64,000 bases of DNA from CALOAD01 sp942491415 (GCA_942491415.1 CALOAD010000009.1:62001-126000), one strand, 5' to 3'; positions 18,501 through 26,613 are shown, counted from the first letter of the stretch. Made by a program: numbers and translations. Notes: generated by a model from the letters alone, not told the origin.

Positions 18501-20034
18501 CAGAGGGGCGGATTTATGCACTGAGATACCTTGTATGGTGGTATTTAAAGCAAAAGGAAATAAAAAACAGGTTGATATTAAACAATTCTCATTGGATTTG
18601 ATTACAAAGAACGGCGATATAATTAAAAACAGTTTAAAAGTCAATGGTAGCTTGATAAACTTGGATGACGAAATGTCATTTAAAGATTTTAATATTCTCT
18701 CTAACTATCCTACACCTATAAAAACTTTGAATTTGTTTATTAAAACAAACAATGGCAGACCGTTTTTTACTACAGGTGTTTTTCAAGGAAATATAAAAGC
18801 CCAGGGAAAACTTACATTACCTTATTTATTGGGTAATATGTCTTTGAAAAATGTTATTATTCCTTCATTCGAAACGCTTGTAGAAAAAGCTGATATAGCA
18901 ATGGATGTGGATTCAATCATAGTAAAAGACAGTAAAATAAATATAGCGGATTCTAAAATGAGAGTAGGGGCGACCATTGATAATACAATGGATAAACCTA
19001 TTGAAATCAAAAGAATTGAGATTGATGCAAATTCTTTGAATCTGGATAAAATAAGTAAGATTATCAAAAAAAATCAAACGTCATCAACTTCAACGCAAGT
19101 TTCAAATAATACAGAATTACCTTCGTTTGTTGTTTCAAAAGGTTCTATTTTTGCAAAAGAATTAATAATCAACGAACTTATCACAAATAACTTTTTATCT
19201 TCGTTTTATTTAACTCCTGATTGGAATTTAACAATGAAAAAATTCTCGTTAAACACAGCAGGAGGAAGTATAGAAGGAGATTTGGATTATAATTTAAATT
19301 CAACTGATTTGGTAGCAAAGGTTAAAATAAAAGATTTGAGCGCAAATGCAGCCGCAGCAACTTTTTTAAGAATGCCAAACGAAGCAAACGGTACATTGCA
19401 AGCAACAGCAGATTTTACAACAAAAGGTACCAATGCTTTTGAATTCATTTCTAACGCAAATGGTACGGCTGATTTTTTAATTAATAATGGTCGTTTAAAT
19501 AGACTTGGGTCGATAGAATATTTATTGAGAGCTGCTAATATTCTAAAAAGCGGAGTTGCAGGGCTTACTTTGAATAATGTTGTAGATCTTGTTGTGCCTC
19601 AAAAAGTGGGTTATTTTAATGTCATAAAAGGTACAATAAAAGCCAAAAACGGTGTTATTAGAACAGATGATGCAGTAACTCAAGGAGATCACTTGAGCAT
19701 GGCGTTTTCCGGTAGTATTGATATGGCAACAAATTATTCTGATATCACTATCTATGGAAAGGTATCTAAGAAAATATCAGGATTGCTGGGACCTGCGGGT
19801 AGTGTTTCGATAGGAAGCATCATTGAATACATTCCCGGGCTTGGTTTTATGCCAAGTTCTGACAAAGGGCTTATAGAAATTATCCCTAATTTAAATAAAG
19901 TTCCGGTGCTGGGTCTTGAATCCGGGAAATATCGAGAATTTGTGGTTGATGTAGAAGGTGATTTATACAATCCACGTTCTGTAAAACGTTTTAGATGGAT
20001 AAAGAAAACAAAAAAGTTAGCTAAGGACAAATAA
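15526..20034 (+). CDS. giant AsmA-like / AsmA-C-domain envelope protein
   Basis: A 1502-residue protein. It has an N-terminal membrane helix (about residues 8-28). Most of the rest consists of repeating beta-strand segments with periodic 'GxLxxN' and 'LKGxxxxP' patterns, typical of AsmA/YhdP/TamB-type proteins. The C-terminal region has the AsmA-C-like stretch GSIEYLLRAANILKSGVAGL and SGSIDMATNYSDITIYGKVS. Such proteins form long hydrophobic grooves thought to move phospholipids between membranes. It follows the PBP/PDZ genes. The stop overlaps the 3' end of the convergent PHP gene by 18 bases. Confidence 0.75.
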   Translation: MKSIFLKWKSLIISLILIVFVLWGIKFYFQEIPQIININSHRLEIIKLAKTKIGEDLTLGELKGSTTWDLCYKIDTDKIAITKNGTGNFISAKNTQLKIFLPALLWKNISIKKITTNDLYLDIKLLESGEFDIQKLFKIKAQKDYKVVFKGAKLKANKYKLLFNDETKKPIRKFVLSGDYIDLKDFNPDKFLKIAVVGKIEHGCSFVPFYIKAQTPLSFQNIKKNGFKVSGNLQKFSPHLYLDYFKKILPKDISDIKGEVNISFNFEQKLQQSGFFDIEAQTRDFKISKKYQKNYLYLPARGFISAKGRFGKSYLSLERFNIQGENYDLNVLGSVKNLKTKNIDLDLLVKTDYSKLESVLKLIPKNIKDKKGIIQDLRKYDFKADIESDLKLKGFYKKPKMEGVLRFKNLKMQGDKPGLPSTNGELKFSGYKMFINTKVFTSEKDFVQATGWIKPLVGKTMGLKILASYDTDLKKAIEKIKIIRDVFEFKLGPIPYMHVEGVGNLRLNLKGKFKNPLAFGYANFKNVTAYHSQLSKPASRVNGSIIFKDKKMHYKNMRAFIDKSPLIISGYSLLKGTSNVDFYSTSANLVTAKSLIDNSTMLKETKKALKVVDKAYGKGELSFNLSGENENVVAKGFFKPQNSTIWLKNYSQPAKNVKGAIFFDKNYTKFQDLTGHIVNSKALLNGEIVNKKMNFKLSSEKLDLAAAKEFVYSSSALKEAQKALLELSDVQGHAKSEILLQGEVDTPNVFKSASFDSIDAVVFYEKINSPLQILKGIVDIDMTTLSTKGAKVKAFGSEFTAVGKITELGSALPKPDMTIVSRGFDMNYYEDLVASEIIVPPVKNSMSLYVNVHGLVDAEVILKPNPDNNIVKLEFYNTKADYLPVHIPIFVKKGKMTITSKDLAFNNIDANFSNTQVHLDGMVKNITEKPIFDLSLYSMISADDIDRYIAPFIVSPIKSVGMIPFELKFQGDSQGWDVDSKIILAQNSNIIFRGADLCTEIPCMVVFKAKGNKKQVDIKQFSLDLITKNGDIIKNSLKVNGSLINLDDEMSFKDFNILSNYPTPIKTLNLFIKTNNGRPFFTTGVFQGNIKAQGKLTLPYLLGNMSLKNVIIPSFETLVEKADIAMDVDSIIVKDSKINIADSKMRVGATIDNTMDKPIEIKRIEIDANSLNLDKISKIIKKNQTSSTSTQVSNNTELPSFVVSKGSIFAKELIINELITNNFLSSFYLTPDWNLTMKKFSLNTAGGSIEGDLDYNLNSTDLVAKVKIKDLSANAAAATFLRMPNEANGTLQATADFTTKGTNAFEFISNANGTADFLINNGRLNRLGSIEYLLRAANILKSGVAGLTLNNVVDLVVPQKVGYFNVIKGTIKAKNGVIRTDDAVTQGDHLSMAFSGSIDMATNYSDITIYGKVSKKISGLLGPAGSVSIGSIIEYIPGLGFMPSSDKGLIEIIPNLNKVPVLGLESGKYREFVVDVEGDLYNPRSVKRFRWIKKTKKLAKDK

Positions 20035-20667
20035 GCTGGACTCATGACAATCTGTACCGCCTGTTTCAATCAAAGACAGTTCTTTAGCTATTTTTTTTAC
20101 ATTTTTTTCTGTATGAAATTTGATGATGGCTCGATGTCTTCTATATAAATAATAAGATTCAATACCTTCTAATCCGTATGATTTAAGGTTTTTGACCATG
20201 TTTTTTAAGCTTAAATTCCAACAACATGCCGGATGCGCCAAAACAGGAATACCTCCAGCGGATTTAATAGCTTTTATAACGTCTTTAGCTTTTCGTCTGT
20301 TAAAAAACCTTATTATATCAAGACTTGTGCCTCTTTTATCCTGAGAGCAAATTTTTTGAATTGCCTTATTATTGATATCAATGCCATACCCTAAAATATG
20401 CAAAAGTGTATAACCGTACCAACAGTCAAATTCAACGCCTTTTATAATAGTTATATCTTTAGTTTTTTCGAAATCTAATTCTTTATAAGCGTCAATTGTG
20501 TTATGATCTGTAATAGAGATGACTTCCAACCCTAGCGATTGAGCTTGATTTAAAATCTCTTTGGGGCTTAATTCTCCGTCGGAGCAAGTCGAATGAATAT
20601 GAAGGTTAACTTTATTAAAATAATCTGATTTATTTATGTTCTGTATGATTTTTTTCGTATTTTGCAT
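20017..20667 (-). CDS. PHP-domain metal-dependent phosphoesterase
   Basis: A 216-residue protein with the PHP metal motifs: NLHIHSTCSDGELSP (H23, H25, D30), SITDHNTIDA, GVEFDC, VLAHPA and the final GGTDCH. It resembles the YciV/TrpH-type 3',5'-nucleoside bisphosphate and RNase AM family, but is shorter (family about 280). The middle is reduced and has a Y/R-rich segment, ESYYLYRRHRAIIKFH. The exact substrate is uncertain. It converges on the AsmA-like gene and overlaps it by 18 bases. Confidence 0.82.
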   Translation of the reverse strand: MQNTKKIIQNINKSDYFNKVNLHIHSTCSDGELSPKEILNQAQSLGLEVISITDHNTIDAYKELDFEKTKDITIIKGVEFDCWYGYTLLHILGYGIDINNKAIQKICSQDKRGTSLDIIRFFNRRKAKDVIKAIKSAGGIPVLAHPACCWNLSLKNMVKNLKSYGLEGIESYYLYRRHRAIIKFHTEKNVKKIAKELSLIETGGTDCHESSLFVLS

Positions 20668-20703
20668 AGTAAAATATTATTACAAATAGAAGAAATAAAC
20701 ATT

Positions 20704-21711
20704 ATGGCTAAAAATTCTAAATTCAAAAATATTTTCGAGATAATGACAGAAGGTTTTAAGATCTACTTCAAAAACCTTTTTTCACTGTCTCAACCAATGT
20801 TATTCCCTGTTTTTGGACAAATAGGCGGTATTATAGCAATATTAGCACCTGTTTATTTTTATTCTCAAAATGTTTTCAAATGGGCGCAGGTAAGCCCGTT
20901 TCTAAATAATATAGCCGTTGTTTTCCTTATTTTAATATTGATAACATTACCGGGTTTTTTCTTGTTTGTAAAAGCCTTTTGGGAATATATGGTTGTCATG
21001 GTGACCCAAAACCTTATGGCGTCTGACATCTCAAAAGGTTATAACCAAAAAGAAACCTATATTTATAACCAAATGGTCAAAATACGAACAAAAGACTATA
21101 TCGTAGTGCTATCTCTTGTTTGTCTTGTTTGGCTTGTGGCTCTAATTGCCCCTGTTGCGGCATTTTTAATAGGGTTAAAACACCCTCTCAATGTCTTATT
21201 GTTTGTCTTTTTGGAAGCTTTGGCTATTACAGTGCTTATGATAATGACAATTTATCTGGGGCTAATTTTCCAAATAGTTGCATTTGAAGATATATCACCT
21301 GTTGATACTTTAAAAAGAAGCATTAAGCTAATAAACGGAAATTTTTGGAGAACAACGGCTATGGGCGTTGCACTATTGGTTTTTACAACAGCAATAGCTC
21401 CGTTTTTTGTGAAAGAATTTTTTAGCAGTACTTTTTTAGTTGATATTTTAGCTACGCCGATTCACTCATTTGTAGCTGTTTTGATACCTGATCCTCAATT
21501 ATTAACAGGCGAGGGATCTCCTGTTGCAATGTTGTTTTCATCGAATAACCCTATAAAAGAAATTTCGGATTCAATTTTTCTCGAAACAGCAGGTGGTTTG
21601 GTAACTGCATTATTGCTACCTCTTGGAAGTGCTTGTTATACAATATTATATAAAGACATTACTTTTAGGCATAATGCCGCAGAAAAAAAGAAATATAGCA
21701 GAAGAAAATAG
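20704..21711 (+). CDS. polytopic membrane protein of unknown function
   Basis: About 335 residues with roughly six hydrophobic segments. The motif AFEDISPVDTLKRSIKLINGNFWRT is of the type seen in membrane proteins related to the glycerophosphodiester phosphodiesterase membrane domain and YciC families; the first 20 residues there are the clearest. ATG 20704 is preferred, because the longer in-frame start at 20662 overlaps the divergent PHP gene. No catalytic residues are evident. Confidence 0.65.
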   Translation: MAKNSKFKNIFEIMTEGFKIYFKNLFSLSQPMLFPVFGQIGGIIAILAPVYFYSQNVFKWAQVSPFLNNIAVVFLILILITLPGFFLFVKAFWEYMVVMVTQNLMASDISKGYNQKETYIYNQMVKIRTKDYIVVLSLVCLVWLVALIAPVAAFLIGLKHPLNVLLFVFLEALAITVLMIMTIYLGLIFQIVAFEDISPVDTLKRSIKLINGNFWRTTAMGVALLVFTTAIAPFFVKEFFSSTFLVDILATPIHSFVAVLIPDPQLLTGEGSPVAMLFSSNNPIKEISDSIFLETAGGLVTALLLPLGSACYTILYKDITFRHNAAEKKKYSRRK

Positions 21712-21763
21712 TTTCTGATAATTTTATGACGTCAAGTTGATCAATATAAACTATTAGCGATTA

Positions 21764-21880
21764 TTAATTCTCATTAGGGACAGGAATCATTGTATAGATT
21801 ATAAAAAAGACAATGGTACCCATTACGGATAGGATTATAAAGGGTTCTACATTATCCAGAATGCTAAAAGCTAAGTACAT
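21764..21880 (-). CDS. 38-residue single-pass membrane protein
   Basis: A short open frame, MYLAFSILDNVEPFIILSVM followed by GTIVFFIIYTMIPVPNEN. It has one hydrophobic helix and an acidic, proline-containing end. AAAGGA lies about nine bases before the ATG. No family is recognised. Small single-helix proteins of this size often assist larger membrane complexes. The upstream 21890-22350 region is free of larger genes. Confidence 0.55.
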   Translation of the reverse strand: MYLAFSILDNVEPFIILSVMGTIVFFIIYTMIPVPNEN

Positions 21881-22024
21881 TTGCACATTCCTTTCATTCA
21901 GTTTTTGTCTGTTTTCAGGGTTATTTAATTATAAAGTTTAAAACAAACCTTTTCATTGCAAAAAAGTATATAAAATCGGATGATTTTGAGATCGTTTGAT
22001 ATTTTTAAAGGATTAAAAATTAAT

Positions 22025-22162
22025 TAGATTCCGTGTCTATTCATCGAGTACCCAGCCTTTTATGGCTTATTCTTCGCCTATAAGCATGCGTTAGCACGGA
22101 ATGACAATAAACAAATAATCAGTCAAGAAAAACGCTATTTAATAACTCTAAGCTCTTTGTTC
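22025..22162 (-). repeat. dispersed repeat B, copy 1
   Basis: The stretch at 22128-22160 is, in reverse complement, nearly the same as 56635-56669: a ~34-base core reading AACAAAGAGCTTAGAGTTA...TAAATAGCGTTTTT with one difference. Next to it, both copies have the inverted pair ATTCCGTG...CACGGAAT. Here about 55 extra bases separate the pair, which suggests an insertion or an internal deletion in the other copy. No gene is seen between 21881 and 22444. Confidence 0.7.
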
Positions 22163-22262
22163 AGAGTCTTTTTAGGCAAAAAAAAGGGACCTAATAGGCC
22201 CATTTGGTAAAAATTAAGAAGAGAGAGCTTTTCCATCCTTATATATTTAAAGTAAATTTTGT

Positions 22263-22282
22263 GGGTAAAATTGCCCTTTTTT
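22263..22282 (+). terminator. weak terminator upstream of the infC promoter
   Basis: GGGTAA-aa-TTGCCC pairs with one G-T wobble and is followed by six T. It could insulate infC from upstream transcription. Confidence 0.4.
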
Positions 22283-22357
22283 ACGAAAAGATTAACTTAT
22301 GTTAAGTAACTGTTGGTTTAAACAGAAAAATAGGGGCTTTTCCGTTATTATTTTCAT

Positions 22358-22365
22358 GCTATACT
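22358..22365 (+). promoter_or_regulatory. extended -10 promoter for infC-rpmI-rplT
   Basis: TGCTATACT is an extended -10 element (TGn plus TATACT at 22360-22365). No good -35 element is seen, as is common with extended -10 promoters. The start would be near 22372, giving a leader of about 70 bases before the infC start. Confidence 0.5.
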
Positions 22366-22444
22366 ATTTAGGCTTGAGTTTTAAAAAATAAAAACTTTAA
22401 GCATTTTATTCAACTTAACTAATAACCTACGGAGGATTAAGCTC

Positions 22445-22987
22445 ATTAACAACGGTAGATTTAGCAGCGAAAAGACACAAGCTGCTCCTATTAACGAAAA
22501 AATCAGATCAAAAGAAGTTCGTTTAATTGATGACGAAGGTGAAAATCATGGTGTTGTATCTACGGCAACAGCTTTAGAAATGGCATATGATAAAGATTTG
22601 GATTTGGTATTAATAAGTCCAAACCAAAATCCGCCTGTTGCCAAAATAATGGACTATGGTAAATATAAATTTGAAACCGAAAAAAGAGCTAAAGAAGCCA
22701 AAAAAAGGCAACATACTGTAGATATTAAAGAAGTAAAAATGCGTTATAAGATTGATACACACGACTATGACGTAAGAATAAAAAGTATAAAAAAGTTTAT
22801 TTCTGCTGGAAATAAAGTTAAGATCGTGATAATGTTAAGAGGGCGTGAACTTCAGCATTCTCAATTGGCTTTTAACCTCGCTAAAAGAGTTAGAGGCGAT
22901 TTACCTGAAGAATGCATTATCGAAAAACTTCCCGGAATGGAAGGTCGAAACGTAATAATGATAGTAGCCCCTCAAAGTCAAAAATAA
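22445..22987 (+). CDS. infC: translation initiation factor IF-3, starting at AUU
   Basis: 180 residues beginning INNGRFSSEKTQAAPINEKI, the normal IF-3 N-terminus. The N-domain, the lysine-rich linker KFETEKRAKEAKKRQ and the C-domain (VKMRYKIDTHDYDVRIKS) are all present. There is no ATG, GTG or TTG at the right place; the first ATG (22580) would remove 45 essential residues. ATT at 22445 lies nine bases after GGAGG (22431-22435). AUU starts are known for infC in E. coli, where IF-3 represses its own translation by rejecting AUU. Operon order is infC-rpmI-rplT. Confidence 0.95.
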   Translation: MNNGRFSSEKTQAAPINEKIRSKEVRLIDDEGENHGVVSTATALEMAYDKDLDLVLISPNQNPPVAKIMDYGKYKFETEKRAKEAKKRQHTVDIKEVKMRYKIDTHDYDVRIKSIKKFISAGNKVKIVIMLRGRELQHSQLAFNLAKRVRGDLPEECIIEKLPGMEGRNVIMIVAPQSQK

Positions 22988-23010
22988 TAATAAAAATAGG
23001 AGAAATAAAA

Positions 23011-23220
23011 ATGCCAAAGATGAAAACTCATCGAGCAGGAGCCAAAAGATATAAAGTTACTGCAAGCGGAAAAATTTTAAGAAGACAAGCAGGCAAAAAA
23101 CACTTGCTAGGTCATAAAAGCACAACAAGAAAAAGAAGACTTACTGGCATGACCGAGGTATTCGAAGGCAACCTCGATCACATCAAAGTGGAACTGCCTT
23201 ACAAAAAATATTCTCGATAA
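23011..23220 (+). CDS. rpmI: 50S ribosomal protein L35
   Basis: A 69-residue very basic protein with the L35 hallmarks PKMKTHRAGAKRYKVTASGK and KHLLGHKSTTRKRRL. It binds 23S rRNA in the large subunit. ATG 23011 has AGGAG just upstream. It sits 23 bases after infC and 11 before rplT, the standard bacterial order. Confidence 0.96.
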   Translation: MPKMKTHRAGAKRYKVTASGKILRRQAGKKHLLGHKSTTRKRRLTGMTEVFEGNLDHIKVELPYKKYSR

Positions 23221-23231
23221 AGGAGTAGAAA

Positions 23232-23585
23232 ATGGCTAGAGTAAAACGCGGAAATGTCCTTCGCAAAAGACATAAAAAGATCTTAAAGCTTGCAAAGAGC
23301 TTTAAGGGCGCTAGAAGCAGACTGTTTGTTGTTGCAAACCAGGCTGTTATGAAGGCATTAAAGTACGCTTACCGTGATCGTAGAAACAAAAAGAGAAACT
23401 TTAGAGCTCTTTGGATCACAAGAATTAACGCTGCAGCAAGATTGAATGACATGAGCTATAGCAGACTTACTAACGCATTAAAGAAAGCAAATATATCTGT
23501 AAACAGAAAAATGCTTGCTGACTTAGCGGTTAAAGATCCTGACGCTTTTGCACAGATCGTTAAAACAGCAAAAGCTGCTGTATAA
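23232..23585 (+). CDS. rplT: 50S ribosomal protein L20
   Basis: A 117-residue basic protein of typical length. It starts ARVKRGNVLRKRHKKILKLA, with AYRDRRNKKRNFRALWITRI in the middle. It is needed for early 50S assembly. In some bacteria it represses the rpmI-rplT mRNA; no L20-mimic structure was identified here. It is followed by a strong terminator. Confidence 0.97.
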   Translation: MARVKRGNVLRKRHKKILKLAKSFKGARSRLFVVANQAVMKALKYAYRDRRNKKRNFRALWITRINAAARLNDMSYSRLTNALKKANISVNRKMLADLAVKDPDAFAQIVKTAKAAV

Positions 23586-23600
23586 ATAAAAAACATTAAA

Positions 23601-23635
23601 AGAAGGAAGCATTTTTTAGATGCTTCCTTCTTTTT
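23601..23635 (+). terminator. terminator of the infC-rpmI-rplT operon
   Basis: The 12-bp stem AGAAGGAAGCAT / ATGCTTCCTTCT has a seven-base loop and a following T5 run. Confidence 0.93.
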
Positions 23636-23725
23636 GCGTATTAAACAATGCTTAAAAACATGTTAAAATTAGTTTTTCTCAAAAACTTGAGTTGCCAATT
23701 AATTTTCTAGCAAAGGATATAACTA

Positions 23726-25201
23726 ATGTTTAAAGATTCCAGAAATGAATATGCAGTTAAGACGGCTCCCATTGATGACCCTGAAATGCTTGAGCATTTA
23801 CTAAACTCGATGAGTAGTGAAGGTTGGGAATTGTATACACTTCATGAAGCTGAGGCAAAAGATGGAGGAATACAATATAGTTGTATATTTTTCAGAGATG
23901 CAGAAGAATCAGAAGAAAAAAACACAGAAATTGTTGATATAAGTGATTTTAAATCCAAGATGGAAAAAATTTTTCACGGAGCAAATGAACCTTTCGAAGA
24001 ATGCAAAGAACTTCAAAGAAAAATAAAAGAAAAACAACAAAGAGTTGAGAGCGTCAAAGGACTTTTAGACTCAAATGCGAGTGATATTGATCGTCAAAAT
24101 CTTAATTTTGAAATTTCAAAAGCAATAAACGAGCTGAAAAGCTTAAAACAAAAGCTTATTGAGACAATTTCTCCTGATAAGATGTACGAAACTATACGTT
24201 CTGAAAAACTTTCAATTGTAATAAGTGAAGAACTTGTAGGGATGGTCGATCCTGAAAATGAAGCCCCTTTGGTTTCTGAGACGGTAAAAGTCAGAAAAAA
24301 GCTCACTGATAAATACGGTTATGTAATACCTTCTATTCATTTTACAGACTCAGAAGAGCTAGAGGCTAATGAATATAAGTTTAATGTCCGCGGAGTTCCT
24401 ACATTAACAGGGCATGTTTATCCCGGCTGCAAGATGTTTTTTCCGAAACAAGCTAATATAGAAAAAAAACCAGAAGGTGCTATAGAAGAGTTAGATAGCA
24501 TTACAGGCGAAAAGGTTTTCTGGATAGATGAATCTAAAACAAAAGATTTCTGGGATAAGGGTTTAAGCTCTGAAGAAGTTATAGCAAAGAATTTAGAGTA
24601 TATTGCACTTAAATATGTAGATGAAATTTTTGACTATTCTGATGTTAATAAATTCGTGGAAATAGCAGGAAGTCAAAATCTATTTTTAGTAGAAAGTATT
24701 ATTCCTGATTTTGTTTCAGTTGCAGATTTAAGGTATATTTTAGCTTCATTAATCCGAGAAAGAGTGCCTTTGAATGATGTTGTTTTTGTTTTTGAAAAAT
24801 TGAGTGATTTAGCTCAAGATCATGAAAAAGAAAATATAATAGAAGATTTAAGGTTGTGTTTAAATAGACAAATCAGCAAGAGTATTGCTAATGATAACAG
24901 AACCATATATGGCATAAAAATGAGCACTGAACTTGTTAAAAAAATGGAACAAGATTTATTACAAGAAACAGAACAAATAACGGTTAAAGCAGCCACTATT
25001 AAAAAACTTACAAAACAAATAAAAGAAGCTGTTGAACAAGCAGAAGTGCATTTTGAAAATGTAGCTATTATAGCTCCTTCTTCTATAAGGCAAATGCTTT
25101 TTGTTATTTTTGAACAAGTTATTCCTAATATTTCAGTATTAGCAAGAGAAGAAATATCAAAAGAATTCACTCTTGATGTAATTGGTGAAATGACAATATA
25201 A
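23726..25201 (+). CDS. soluble protein with a FlhA-type cytoplasmic domain and no membrane channel
   Basis: 491 residues with no hydrophobic helix. Residues ~1-58 resemble DUF4177 (EYAVKTAPIDDPEMLEHLLN and GWELYTLHE). A coiled coil follows at ~90-145. From ~155 to the end, the protein follows the cytoplasmic domain of FlhA (FHIPEP). Matching blocks are SEELVGMVDPENEAPLVSET, KYGYVIPSIHFTDSEEL, EYKFNVRGVPTLTGHVYPG, FWIDES, VESIIPDFVSVADLRYILAS with LIRERVPLND, and the end block SIRQMLFVIFEQVIPNISVL. The ~330-residue membrane part of true FlhA is absent. Possible roles are a cytosolic docking hub for flagellar export or an unrelated re-use of the domain. Confidence 0.75.
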   Translation: MFKDSRNEYAVKTAPIDDPEMLEHLLNSMSSEGWELYTLHEAEAKDGGIQYSCIFFRDAEESEEKNTEIVDISDFKSKMEKIFHGANEPFEECKELQRKIKEKQQRVESVKGLLDSNASDIDRQNLNFEISKAINELKSLKQKLIETISPDKMYETIRSEKLSIVISEELVGMVDPENEAPLVSETVKVRKKLTDKYGYVIPSIHFTDSEELEANEYKFNVRGVPTLTGHVYPGCKMFFPKQANIEKKPEGAIEELDSITGEKVFWIDESKTKDFWDKGLSSEEVIAKNLEYIALKYVDEIFDYSDVNKFVEIAGSQNLFLVESIIPDFVSVADLRYILASLIRERVPLNDVVFVFEKLSDLAQDHEKENIIEDLRLCLNRQISKSIANDNRTIYGIKMSTELVKKMEQDLLQETEQITVKAATIKKLTKQIKEAVEQAEVHFENVAIIAPSSIRQMLFVIFEQVIPNISVLAREEISKEFTLDVIGEMTI

Positions 25202-25213
25202 AATTAGATTACT

Positions 25214-25250
25214 AAAAAAGAAGAAGCCTATAAAAAGGCTTCTTCTTTTT
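25214..25250. terminator. bidirectional terminator after the FlhA-domain gene
   Basis: The stem AAAAGAAGAAGCC / GGCTTCTTCTTTT has a short A-rich loop, with A-run and T-run flanks. It separates converging genes. Confidence 0.88.
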
Positions 25251-25272
25251 GAATTTTTGAGATAACTTCTGG

Positions 25273-25515
25273 TTATTTTATAAGTTTTAACGCAATGAAA
25301 GGTATTAAAAACAAAGAGTATAAGGACACTTCCCAAACTCCCATTATCAGTACATAAATAAGGTATAATTGCTCTTTATCAGCTTTTAAAACATTCTCTG
25401 ATAAAGCCATTATTGATTCTTTCCCCAGTAATAACACTAACCAAGATACTATCAACAATATAAACCCGGTTAAAAACCCATATAAGAAAAATTTTTCAAA
25501 AAATTTTTTATCCAT
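25273..25515 (-). CDS. two-helix small membrane protein
   Basis: 80 residues with two hydrophobic segments (about 9-30 and 51-75) joined by a polar loop with K and E. There is no recognised family. GAGGG precedes the ATG. It is a single gene, 108 bases downstream of the gene at 25624-26613 on the same strand. Confidence 0.6.
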   Translation of the reverse strand: MDKKFFEKFFLYGFLTGFILLIVSWLVLLLGKESIMALSENVLKADKEQLYLIYVLIMGVWEVSLYSLFLIPFIALKLIK

Positions 25516-25623
25516 TTTTCAGCCCTCATTTTTTACCATAATATAGGCATATTTTAGTATGGTTTTTAGTCATTTTCATTAGATGAAAAGTCAATGTTTG
25601 AGAGTTTATAAAGAAATTTTAGT

Positions 25624-26613
25624 TTAGGCATTCAATGGTTTTTTAGAGTTTGTTAAATCTTTATCAACAGATTCAACTTTTTTAGATCCACCATCAATAA
25701 AACTTGAAATAAGTTTTGAAAATTTACTACCGGCAAAAGCGCCTAAGCCCATGCCAACTAAAGAGCCGACAGGACCTTTTTTAGCAAGAGCCGCACCTGC
25801 AAGACCGATACCGCTTAATATAGAAGTTACTTTAACGGAAGATTTTACTATTTGCTTTGATCCGCTCACAACCGAATTATCTTCATTTTTTGAATTTAAA
25901 AAGGCCTTTATTATAGCAGGGAGTTCAAGAACCCCTAAAGTTAAAAAGCTTAATTTTGTCATTCTTAAAAGAGATTTACCTATTACTTTTCCAAATTTGC
26001 TTCCTTTTACCTCAAAAGATAAAATTTTATTACCCAGTGCGTCTAATTTCCCTGTAGCAACCGAATTAGAAACCTTAAAATCAAATGTTTTTTCTAAAAA
26101 TTTGCCTAGTTTTGTATCATAAATAGTTTTATCTGCTTTGTATAAAAATTGACTTACTTTTTGACTGTTTTTGCCTTGCATTTTTAATAAAGGCTCAGCT
26201 AAAGTACCTCTAAAATAAGAAAATTTGTGTTGATGATTAGGACTAATAGGTGCTTTTCCCTTACCCATTAATTGTTTTATACCATCCCAAACATCACGGG
26301 AATCTTCAGGGAAGAACATGGCTGTATATGCCAACATTCCTATTGCTCTGATAAAATTACCGTCTTTAATATCATCAGGAGCAGATGAAACTTTTCTTAT
26401 TTGCGGAATAGGACTTAATGCAAGCAAGATTGCTTGAGAGAGTTTGCTATCAGAAGCTTGAGAGATTTTATTATTTATCTTTTCAAAAGAATCATTTATT
26501 TGTTCTTTTTTTATATTCGCATATTTAGTGGGAACAAACGCCGTAAAGGGTGTTCCTTGCCTTTTTAATATAATGCTATTAGGATTTTGATTTTGAATCC
26601 CGTTAATATTCAT
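25624..26613 (-). CDS. lineage-restricted protein with C-terminal glycine-rich helices
   Basis: About 329 residues. The polar leader opens NINGIQNQNPNSIILKRQGT. A middle part follows with AMFFPEDSRDVWDGIKQLMG, and the C-terminal half contains several glycine/alanine-rich hydrophobic segments (GIGLAGAALAKKGPVGSLVG). I do not recognise a named family. The leader style, short and N/Q/S-rich, recurs in other proteins of this window (50436, 57911, 58663). ATG 26613 is chosen because GGGAG lies six bases upstream. Confidence 0.65.
   Translation of the reverse strand: MNINGIQNQNPNSIILKRQGTPFTAFVPTKYANIKKEQINDSFEKINNKISQASDSKLSQAILLALSPIPQIRKVSSAPDDIKDGNFIRAIGMLAYTAMFFPEDSRDVWDGIKQLMGKGKAPISPNHQHKFSYFRGTLAEPLLKMQGKNSQKVSQFLYKADKTIYDTKLGKFLEKTFDFKVSNSVATGKLDALGNKILSFEVKGSKFGKVIGKSLLRMTKLSFLTLGVLELPAIIKAFLNSKNEDNSVVSGSKQIVKSSVKVTSILSGIGLAGAALAKKGPVGSLVGMGLGAFAGSKFSKLISSFIDGGSKKVESVDKDLTNSKKPLNA

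Noticed and set aside
22912..23220. Longer version of L35 starting inside infC
   Set aside because: ATG 23011 has its own AGGAG site and gives the standard 69-residue L35.
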